A stretch of DNA of 64,000 nt from assembly GCA_028284265.1 (NCBI GenBank), contig JANQRZ010000019.1:248001-312000 (forward strand). Reading direction: 5' to 3'. Origin of the DNA: Rhodothermales bacterium. Its GTDB lineage: Bacteria > Bacteroidota > Rhodothermia > Rhodothermales > JANQRZ01. The number at the start of each line of letters is the position of its first letter. Position 1 is the stretch's first letter. The notes below the pieces were generated by a model, which was not told where the DNA came from, did no database searches, and saw nothing but the letters and a program-made list of their open reading frames with translations. Shown here piece by piece: positions 57,818 through 64,000 of this stretch. A program made the position numbers and the translations under genes.

Positions 57818-59230
57818 TCATCTCATCGCCGCTTCGATGTCCGCGACAGCCTTCGGGATGGCGGGGCCGAGGATGCGCGAGCCGTCCTCGGTGCAGAGCA
57901 CGTCGTCCTCGATGCGGATGCCGCCGAAGTCGCGGTACGCATCCAGTTTGTCGTAGTCGATGAACTCCGTGTGGCGGCCTTCGCTGCGCCAGCGGTCGAT
58001 GAGCGGCGGGATGAAGTAGCACCCCGGCTCGATGGTCATGACGTGGCCCGCTTCGAGGTCGCGCCCGAAGCGGAGGAAGGCGGTCCCGAACTGGTCGCTG
58101 CGCGGCGCATCGTCGGGATAGGCGAAGGTGTCGCCGAAGTCGTGGAGGTCGTGTACGTCGAGGCCGAGCGGGTGGCCGAGACCGTGCGGGAAAAACAGCG
58201 CGTGCGCCCCGGCTGCGACCGCATCGTCCACGTCGCCTTTCATCAAACCGAGGTCTTTCAGTCCGGCGGCAAGCGTGAGCGCCGCGGCGAGGTGGAGGTC
58301 GCGGAAGTTGACACCGGGCCGCATCGCTTCGATGGCTTCTTCTTCAGCGCGGAGAACGATCTCGTAGACGGCCCGCTGCTGATCTGAGAACACACCGCTG
58401 ACGGGGATCGTCCGGGTGATGTCGGAGGCATAGCCCTCGGCGGTCTCGACGCCCGAATCGAGGAGAAGCAACTGCCCCTCGCGGAGCGTGTTGTGGCGGG
58501 CGTGGTTGTGGAGCACCTCGCCGCGCACCGTCGTGATCGGCTCGAAGGAGACGGGCATCCCGTGGCGATGGCCCACCGCGATCATCGCCGCGTGGACCTC
58601 GGCCTCAAGGAGACCAGACCGGGCGACGCGCATCGCCTCGGCGTACATCTCGGCAGACACTGCGACGGCAGCTTCGATCTCGGCAACCTCGCTCTCGTCC
58701 TTCGCCGCCCGCTGGTCGCCGAGCGCCCGCATCAGCGGTTCCGACGCACCGTCGCGCACGGTCTCCACGGACTCACCGAGCAGGTCGACAAGCGTCAGCA
58801 GCATACTGGGCATGAACAGCGGCGGATAGTGAACCGTCCGCCCCTGCCGCTTCGCCTCGGCGAGCACGCTCTTGAGTTCGCTGCTATCTCGGAGGTCTCC
58901 GATCCCGGCCTCGGCGGCGTGGTTCTCGGGCGACGGGTGTGGCCCGTGCCAGAGCAAATCGTCGAATGTGTCCGGCGGGGCGAAGAGGGTATCGGTGCCC
59001 GCCTCGGCATCAAGCAGCAGGGCGATGCCCGGTAGCGCGATGCCCGAGAGGTAGAGGACGTGCGAGCTTTGCCGGAAGGGGTGCGGGTTATCGGCGTTGC
59101 GCCAGACGGTCCCGGTGCCCGGAATCAGAATCAGGCCGCTACCGACGGCGTCGCGGAGATGGGCGCGGCGAGCGCGAAAGGTATCAGCCGTAAAGCGGCG
59201 TTCGAGCGTGGCGACTTCGGGATGGACCAT
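57818..59230 (-). CDS. M24 aminopeptidase P-type metallopeptidase (Xaa-Pro aminopeptidase family)
   Basis: A 470-residue protein with the AMP_N domain (residues about 10-150, FRARRAHLRDAVGSGLILIPG) and the pita-bread catalytic domain. The five metal ligands can be placed: D in LLLLDSGVE, D in GYASDITRT, H in FFPHGLGHPLGLDVHD, E in MTIEPGCYF and E in GGIRIEDDVLC. It removes N-terminal residues preceding proline in the cytosol. The start at 59230 is followed upstream by a GAAGACAG short-word repeat. Confidence 0.94.
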   Translation of the reverse strand: MVHPEVATLERRFTADTFRARRAHLRDAVGSGLILIPGTGTVWRNADNPHPFRQSSHVLYLSGIALPGIALLLDAEAGTDTLFAPPDTFDDLLWHGPHPSPENHAAEAGIGDLRDSSELKSVLAEAKRQGRTVHYPPLFMPSMLLTLVDLLGESVETVRDGASEPLMRALGDQRAAKDESEVAEIEAAVAVSAEMYAEAMRVARSGLLEAEVHAAMIAVGHRHGMPVSFEPITTVRGEVLHNHARHNTLREGQLLLLDSGVETAEGYASDITRTIPVSGVFSDQQRAVYEIVLRAEEEAIEAMRPGVNFRDLHLAAALTLAAGLKDLGLMKGDVDDAVAAGAHALFFPHGLGHPLGLDVHDLHDFGDTFAYPDDAPRSDQFGTAFLRFGRDLEAGHVMTIEPGCYFIPPLIDRWRSEGRHTEFIDYDKLDAYRDFGGIRIEDDVLCTEDGSRILGPAIPKAVADIEAAMR

Positions 59231-59242
59231 GATGGCGGCGAG

Positions 59243-59283
59243 CAGAAGACAGAGGACGGTGGTCAGAAGACAGTGGACAGAAG
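59243..59283. repeat. Short-word repeat, family F (two tandem half copies)
   Basis: AGAAGACAGAGGACGGTGG is followed by TC and AGAAGACAGTGGACAG. It lies 12 bases upstream of the M24 peptidase start. GTCAGAAGAACG at about 50371-50382 uses similar words. Confidence 0.6.
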
Positions 59284-59339
59284 CTAAACACTGGAGCGTT
59301 GAATCTGTCTGCGGAAGCTGGTTATGCGGCGACGCGGGT

Positions 59340-59654
59340 TCAATGCACAGCTATCCAGATGCCGAGATACAACAGAGCCGGAAAAGCTAAAAAGCTACAC
59401 GCCCGAACCAATATCTCACCTGTACCCATCCGCAGCCTCGCTCCTCGCAAGACGCGACACCAAATGAGTTGGCAGGTATCAACCGCAAGGGCGAGTGCTT
59501 TGACGCTTATTACGATTGCAACTAACGAAGTTGCCCCGCGCAACCCACCCGCGTAGCCTCCAAGTCCGATGAGGAGGAGTATTGAGAGCAAGAACCACTT
59601 GTTGAGGCTCTGCCGTTCTCGGCCAAGAAAACTGTCGGTATAGTTGCGCTGCAT
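59340..59654 (-). CDS. Small hypothetical membrane protein
   Basis: A 104-residue protein with three hydrophobic segments (about 18-40, 42-62, 86-103) and a basic loop RVLRGARLRMGTGE. No family is recognised. The coding region is clearly lower in GC than its neighbours and is bounded on both sides by short-word repeats, which suggests a later insertion; the reading frame is nevertheless free of stops and has plausible membrane topology. Confidence 0.6.
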   Translation of the reverse strand: MQRNYTDSFLGRERQSLNKWFLLSILLLIGLGGYAGGLRGATSLVAIVISVKALALAVDTCQLIWCRVLRGARLRMGTGEILVRACSFLAFPALLYLGIWIAVH

Positions 59655-59656
59655 AC

Positions 59657-59686
59657 CGAGAAACTAGGAACGAGGAACCAGAAACG
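59657..59686. repeat. Short-word repeat, family E, copy 2
   Basis: CGAGAAACTAGGAACGAGGA followed by ACCAGAAACG, related to the reverse complement of 57749-57766. It fills the gap between the small membrane protein start and the stop of the second signal peptidase gene. Confidence 0.65.
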
Positions 59687-59692
59687 CGAAGC

Positions 59693-60730
59693 CTACCGAA
59701 TCGCTCGCCCGATGCGCTCGAAGCGGGGTTTGCCCTCGGCGGCGTCCCACGAGAAGTAGACGATCATCGCCTTGCCGACGATGTGGTCGCGGGGCACGAA
59801 GCCCCAGCGGCGGCTGTCGGACGAGTCGTCGCGGTTGTCGCCGAGGACGAAGTAGTAGTCCTGTTCAGGCGTGTACGCCGTTACGATCTCGCCGCCGATC
59901 TCGAACCGGCCATCGGCCAGGCGGCGGGCCGTGTGGCCCTCATGCCGCTCGATCACGTCGCGGAGCACAGGCCACGTCGTGCCGTCGAGCCGGACGGTCT
60001 CACCGCGCTTCGGGATGGCGACCGGGCCGTAGGCGTCGAGCGATTGGTGCGTGCCCGCCGGGAACAGCATCGCACCCGATTCGGCGATGGCGGGCCGGAG
60101 ATCGAGCACGGAGTCCCACGCAGCGACGGTCTCCGCTTGGGCGAGCGTCATCCGCACGCGCCACATCCCGTCGCCCTCGCGCACAACAGCCCGTCGAACG
60201 CCAATCTCGCGGAACGCATCGAGCGAAAACGCCGAGCGCGTGTCGATGGTCACGAGCCAGTCGGACAGCATCCCCGGCCCGAGGCCGAAGCGCTCGCCGC
60301 CGACACGCACCTCCTTACCCGTAATGGAGACCGTATCGCCCGGCAGGCCGACGACCCGCTTGATGTAGTGCGTCCGCCGCTCCACCGGCCCGCGCTCCGA
60401 CGGATGGTTGAACACGATCACATCGCCGCGCTCAACGGCTCCGAACCCCGGCAATCGGACTGACGGCAGCGTGATGCTGGAGAGATAGCGATCAGAAAAA
60501 GGTAGGCCGAGGGTAGCCGGCGTGCGCGACCCATAGTGCAACTTCGAGACGAGCAGGAAGTCGCCGATGAGGAGGTTCTCCTCCATCGAGGCCGTCGGGA
60601 TGCGGAACGCCTCGGCGACGAAGAGGCGGATGCTGAGCGCTACAACCAGTGCCACCGCGAGCACGAGCAGCAGCGGACGAAGCCGACTCGGCTTCGCCGG
60701 GGTCTCCGTCGTCTCGGTTGCCGTCGTCAT
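59693..60730 (-). CDS. lepB: Signal peptidase I, second copy
   Basis: A 345-residue type I leader peptidase with one clear membrane helix (about 19-38). The catalytic Ser is S48 ([21 protein letters not shown]) and the catalytic Lys K124 ([12 protein letters not shown]); [17 protein letters not shown] is the conserved box E. About 100 residues separate boxes D and E, more than in E. coli, giving a large periplasmic cap. Its ATG overlaps the stop of the first copy by four bases. Confidence 0.95.
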   Translation of the reverse strand: MTTATETTETPAKPSRLRPLLLVLAVALVVALSIRLFVAEAFRIPTASMEENLLIGDFLLVSKLHYGSRTPATLGLPFSDRYLSSITLPSVRLPGFGAVERGDVIVFNHPSERGPVERRTHYIKRVVGLPGDTVSITGKEVRVGGERFGLGPGMLSDWLVTIDTRSAFSLDAFREIGVRRAVVREGDGMWRVRMTLAQAETVAAWDSVLDLRPAIAESGAMLFPAGTHQSLDAYGPVAIPKRGETVRLDGTTWPVLRDVIERHEGHTARRLADGRFEIGGEIVTAYTPEQDYYFVLGDNRDDSSDSRRWGFVPRDHIVGKAMIVYFSWDAAEGKPRFERIGRAIR

Positions 60731-61866
60731 CGAATCGGCATGAGGCCGCGCAGGCGGGGCAGGAAGAAGCGCTCGGTGTCGAGCGAGAAGAACACGAGGA
60801 CCGCCTTGCCGACGAGGTGATCGTGCGGGACGAAGCCCCAGAACCGCCCGTCCTGCGAGTTGTCGCGGTTGTCACCCATCGCAAAGTAGTAGTCCTGCTC
60901 GAAGGTATACGAGTCCACGATCTCGCCGTCGATGCGGAAGCGCCCACCGGAAAGGGCTTCGGCGGTGTGGCCTTCGTAGCGCGTGATGATCTCGCGGAGG
61001 GCGGGCCATATCTCCGGCGTCAGCGCCACCGTCTCCCCTTCTTTGGGCACCGCGAGCGGGCCGTAGTTGTCGCGGTTGAAGCCACTGCCTTCGGGGAAGA
61101 TGCCGCCCGTCCGCTGGCCTTCGGGGAACGCATAGCCCTCCACCGACGCGATGTAGGGCAGGGCCGTTAATGCCTCAGCCGCCTCGGGCGTCGCGCTGAC
61201 GATCACCCGGTTGGTGTTCGGGACCGGACCGAGGAGGTCGGCTCCGACTTCTTCGACGCGGGCACGGGGTACGCCAGCGTTGCCTGACGGCGTGACCTCC
61301 CACCACTGCTGCTGCGTGTCGGTGAGCATGTAGCGCTCGCCATTGACGTAGAGCACCTTGTCGAGCAGCCGCACCGTGTCGCCGGGGATGCCGACGAGGC
61401 GCTTAATGTAGGGCGTCCGACGCTCGATCGGGCCGTCCTCCGGCGGGTAGTTGAACACCGCCACGTCGCCACGCTTCACTTCGGAAAAGCCCGGCAGGCG
61501 CGTCTGTGGAAACTCGACGCCGGGCAGGCAGGGCTTGCCGATGAACGGAACGCAGATCGTGTTCGGCGTGCGTGCCCCGTAGTGCAGCTTCGAGACGAAG
61601 AGGAAGTCGCCCACGAGGAGCGTCTTCTCCATCGACGGCGTCGGGATGCGGAACGGCTCGACGAAAAACGCGCGGACGGTGAGGACGATCAGGATCGCCC
61701 AGCCCCAGAACCGAAGGGTCTCTCTCCAGCCATCTTTGCGCTTGGCGTCGTTCTTCTTGTCGCCTTTCCCGTTGCGGGCAGCCTCGCGCTCGGCTTTGCG
61801 TTTAGCGCGGGCGGCCTCCCGCTCACGGGCGGCTTTCTTGCTGTTCTTAGTCGGGGTGCTCAACAC
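60727..61866 (-). CDS. lepB: Signal peptidase I, first copy
   Basis: 379 residues. A very basic cytosolic N-terminus (about 48 residues of Lys/Arg/Glu/Ala) precedes one membrane helix (53-70). The catalytic Ser is S78 ([21 protein letters not shown]), Lys K155 ([11 protein letters not shown]), and box [18 protein letters not shown]. It is paralogous to the following copy with the same enlarged cap. It removes signal peptides from exported proteins such as the peptidases in this window. Confidence 0.95.
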   Translation of the reverse strand: MLSTPTKNSKKAAREREAARAKRKAEREAARNGKGDKKNDAKRKDGWRETLRFWGWAILIVLTVRAFFVEPFRIPTPSMEKTLLVGDFLFVSKLHYGARTPNTICVPFIGKPCLPGVEFPQTRLPGFSEVKRGDVAVFNYPPEDGPIERRTPYIKRLVGIPGDTVRLLDKVLYVNGERYMLTDTQQQWWEVTPSGNAGVPRARVEEVGADLLGPVPNTNRVIVSATPEAAEALTALPYIASVEGYAFPEGQRTGGIFPEGSGFNRDNYGPLAVPKEGETVALTPEIWPALREIITRYEGHTAEALSGGRFRIDGEIVDSYTFEQDYYFAMGDNRDNSQDGRFWGFVPHDHLVGKAVLVFFSLDTERFFLPRLRGLMPIR

Positions 61867-61902
61867 ACGATTGTCGGAAAGTGGGTACGGTCAGGTAAGC
61901 AG

Positions 61903-62739
61903 TTAGCGGAACAGGTACCACTGTCCCGTCCCGGAGCGCCGCCCCGCCCAGCGCGGGCGCTTGATCTCGATCACATAATACTGGTCCCCGTCATACCCCG
62001 TCCGCACCCACTGGTTGCGTTCGCGGATCTGGTAGTAGTCGACGTAGGGCATGAGGGGGCGAGGGCCGAGAAGAATCGATGTGAGATCGCGCTTTAGGTC
62101 GCCGAGGTAGTGCTCGTGGTCAAAGTCACCCGCCAGCACAAGGCCGCGTCCATACGGCCCGTCGATGTCGAGAGCGACGAACGGGATAGAATCGTTAACG
62201 ACGAACCAGTACTCAAATTGTACGTAGCTGCTGCCCTCGAAGCCTTTGACACCCCGCGCCACCGCCGTCCGGGTCGGTGCCCCGAAATGGGTATGGAGGC
62301 GGGCGCGAAGCTCCGGCGTCGGGATCGTATCAAGCGGCGTGCGAAAGGTCATCCCCTCAACAGTCCAGAGCGACTCGCGGAAACGGTCGAGGAAATCTTC
62401 CTGCTCTGACGGGGCCACGCGGTCCCACTCGATGTCGGTGAGCGGAGGTAGTTCCGGCTCGGGTTCGGGCAGCGGGCGAATCGGCGGAAAGCTGTCCACG
62501 GCAACACGCGGCGTGCGGCTCTTCGGCAACCACCAGAACAGCAGCGACGCGGCGTCCGTCGGCTCAGCATTCGGCGCGATCTCCACCGGCCCGAGCGGCT
62601 CTATCGCCAAGCCCGTCGTCTCGACGATCTCTGCCATCCGCACCGCCGCCCGCTGCGCCCGAAGCTGCTCAACGAGGGTTTGTGCCTGTGCGGTCGGCGT
62701 AGTGAGGAAAAGAATCAATAGAGCAAGCGCAGTGCTCAT
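61903..62739 (-). CDS. Secreted hypothetical protein between lepA and lepB
   Basis: The start at 62739 (MSTALALLILFLTTPTAQAQ) gives a signal peptide; the protein is 278 residues. After a proline/glutamate-rich stretch (PPIRPLPEPEPELPPLTDIE) comes an alpha/beta domain with the block SYVQFEYWFVVNDSIPFVALDIDGPYGRG and GDQYYVIEIKRPRW. I do not recognise the family. It could act with the signal peptidases it precedes (36-base gap), an inference from position only. Upstream codons to 62844 lie in repeat DNA. Confidence 0.78.
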   Translation of the reverse strand: MSTALALLILFLTTPTAQAQTLVEQLRAQRAAVRMAEIVETTGLAIEPLGPVEIAPNAEPTDAASLLFWWLPKSRTPRVAVDSFPPIRPLPEPEPELPPLTDIEWDRVAPSEQEDFLDRFRESLWTVEGMTFRTPLDTIPTPELRARLHTHFGAPTRTAVARGVKGFEGSSYVQFEYWFVVNDSIPFVALDIDGPYGRGLVLAGDFDHEHYLGDLKRDLTSILLGPRPLMPYVDYYQIRERNQWVRTGYDGDQYYVIEIKRPRWAGRRSGTGQWYLFR

Positions 62740-62750
62740 CGCCGACGAGG

Positions 62751-62852
62751 GCGAGGGAGTGTGTAAGGGCGAGAGTGTGAGAGTTCTCATCATCCCACGT
62801 CTCGACGCTCCTACCCCTATACGCTCACACTCCCAAACGCCCATACCTCACC
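62751..62852. repeat. Short-word repeat, family G (inverted pair, GGGAGTGTG words)
   Basis: The left arm at 62751-62784 reads GCGAGGGAGTGTGTAAGGGC then GAGAGTGTGAGAG; the right arm at 62822-62852 is an inverted relative (CGCTCACACTCCCAAACGCC). It occupies the gap between the lepA stop and the secreted-protein start. Confidence 0.7.
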
Positions 62853-64000
62853 CTACCCTTCGTCCATCGAGAGTACGGCGAGGAAGGCCTCCTGTGGCAC
62901 CTCGACCGAGCCGACCTGCTTCATCCGCTTCTTGCCCTCTTTCTGCTTCTCGAGGAGCTTCCGCTTCCGGCTGATGTCGCCGCCGTAGCACTTCGCGGTC
63001 ACGTCCTTGCGGAGCGCCTTAACAGTCTCGCGGGCGATGACCTTGTTGCCGATGGCCGCCTGGATCGCCACGTCGTAGAGCTGCTTCGGGATCAGTTCGC
63101 GGAGCTTGGCGGTCAGCTTGCGACCCATCTCGTAGGCCTTGTCGCGGTGGACAATCGTCGAGAGCGCATCGACCGGATCGCCGTTGAGGAGCACGTCGAG
63201 CTTGACGAGGTTCGAGGTGCGTTCGTCGATCACCTCATAGTCGAGGCTCGCATAGCCCCGGCTGACAGACTTGAGCTTGTCGTAGAAGTCGAACACGACC
63301 TCGCCGAGCGGCAGTTCGTACTGGAGATCGACGCGCTCGGTATCGAGGTAGTTGGTGTTGATGTACGAGCCGCGTCGGTCTTGGCAAAGCGTCATCAGCG
63401 AGCCGATGTAGTCGGTCGGGGTGATGATCTGCGCTTTGATGTACGGCTCGCGGATCTCGGCAATCGAGCCGATGGGCGGTAGCTCGCTCGGGCTGGACAC
63501 CTCGGTCGTCGAGCCGTCGGTCATCTCGACGGTGTACCGAACGTTGGGGAGTGTCGTGATGATGTCGAGGTCGAACTCGCGGTCGAGGCGCTCCTGAACG
63601 ATCTCCATGTGGAGCATCCCGAGGAAACCAACGCGGAACCCGAAGCCGAGCGCCGCCGAGGTCTCCGGCTCGTAGGTCAGCGCTGCGTCGTTGAGTTGGA
63701 GCTTGTCGAGCGAAGCGCGGAGGTCCTCGAAGTCGGCGGAGTCGGTCGGATAGATGCCGGAGAAGACCATCGGCTTGACCTCGCGGAAGCCGGGTACCGG
63801 CGCAGCAGCGGGCCGCTTCGAGTTGGTGATCGTGTCGCCGACGCGGGCGTCGCGGACCTCTTTGACGCTGCCGATCACGTACCCCACGTCGCCCGCCTTG
63901 AGCGTCTTGACCTTCTGCATCCCGAGCTTGAGGACGCCGATCTCTTCGGCGAAGTACCGCTTGTCGGTCGCCATGAACAGGATCGGATCGCCCTGATTGA
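62853..64000 (-). CDS. lepA: Elongation factor 4 (LepA), 5' end missing
   Basis: The gene enters from the right edge; about 382 of roughly 600 residues are visible, beginning at [20 protein letters not shown]. Domain II ([20 protein letters not shown]), EF-G-like domains ([40 protein letters not shown]) and the LepA-specific C-terminal domain ending [20 protein letters not shown] are all present. It back-translocates ribosomes or assists 30S assembly. The GTPase domain lies outside the window. lepA near lepB is the same pairing as in E. coli. Confidence 0.97.
   Translation of the reverse strand, partial: NQGDPILFMATDKRYFAEEIGVLKLGMQKVKTLKAGDVGYVIGSVKEVRDARVGDTITNSKRPAAAPVPGFREVKPMVFSGIYPTDSADFEDLRASLDKLQLNDAALTYEPETSAALGFGFRVGFLGMLHMEIVQERLDREFDLDIITTLPNVRYTVEMTDGSTTEVSSPSELPPIGSIAEIREPYIKAQIITPTDYIGSLMTLCQDRRGSYINTNYLDTERVDLQYELPLGEVVFDFYDKLKSVSRGYASLDYEVIDERTSNLVKLDVLLNGDPVDALSTIVHRDKAYEMGRKLTAKLRELIPKQLYDVAIQAAIGNKVIARETVKALRKDVTAKCYGGDISRKRKLLEKQKEGKKRMKQVGSVEVPQEAFLAVLSMDEG

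Overview
This is high-GC DNA from a free-living, aerobic-type bacterium. The best fit is the Rhodothermia branch of Bacteroidota/Rhodothermota (relatives of Salinibacter, Rhodothermus or Rubricoccus). Four observations support this. Two secreted proteins end in a type IX-secretion-style C-terminal sorting domain. A tmRNA encodes the tag ANDYSYAMAA, close to the Salinibacter tag as I remember it. A DUF4249-like lipoprotein is coupled to a TonB-dependent receptor. Start codons are preceded by pyrimidine-rich leaders rather than Shine-Dalgarno sequences. The assignment is inference; no 16S rRNA is present.

Layout. 1-8.3 kb: DUF255 thioredoxin-like protein (cut by the left edge), MscS channel, secreted M14 carboxypeptidase, VKOR-DsbA fusion and acyl-CoA carboxylase beta subunit, all on the minus strand. 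8.4-9.0 kb: two tandem CsbD-like stress proteins, each with its own terminator. 9.1-13.2 kb: a 1341-residue M36 metallopeptidase with a type IX sorting tail. 13.2-20.9 kb: minus-strand genes for BaiN-like flavoprotein, TonB-C lipoprotein, two NfeD proteins, an L,D-transpeptidase coupled to a small unknown, HAD phosphatase, FabI and a receiver-only response regulator. 21-26.2 kb: inositol monophosphatase, a lipoprotein, a second type IX cargo protein, BirA and CoaX. 26.3-29.9 kb: GH13 lipoprotein, uridine kinase, YaaA, YtxH and a 31-residue AURKAIP1/COX24-type ribosomal mini-protein. 30-33.7 kb: candidate small RNA, lipoprotein, ssrA, oxidoreductase, GlsB-like membrane protein and CAP protein. 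33.7-40.5 kb: phosphohexomutase, tRNA-Arg(ACG), DUF4249 plus TonB receptor and a four-fasciclin lipoprotein. 40.5-44.2 kb: a compact thiO-thiS-thiG-thiE-thiD operon. 44.2-50.3 kb: DAO oxidase, class I aldolase followed by a small inserted cassette, YceI-TPR protein, lipoprotein methyltransferase and TerC. 50.5-56.8 kb: large AAA+ ATPase, lone Phd-like antitoxin, lone EutN/CcmL shell protein, lipoamide dehydrogenase, DUF7668-like, DUF3047 and MOSC proteins. 56.8-64 kb: DnaJ/CbpA, M24 peptidase, small membrane protein, two tandem signal peptidases I, a secreted unknown and LepA (cut by the right edge).

Most of the window is ordinary chromosomal housekeeping and envelope DNA. The most unusual locus is 46370-47347. 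The last 105 bases of the aldolase gene are duplicated, and the two copies flank a 768-bp two-gene module: a 66-residue protein and an AbiEii/DUF6036-like nucleotidyltransferase. It looks like a minimal accessory cassette that carries its own copy of the host gene's 3' end.

The second theme is intergenic repeats. One family of palindromes changes its paired bases together in every copy. There is also a perfect 28-bp palindrome, a C-rich hairpin family, and several low-complexity short-word repeats sitting between adjacent genes, in places supplying the last codons of a gene.
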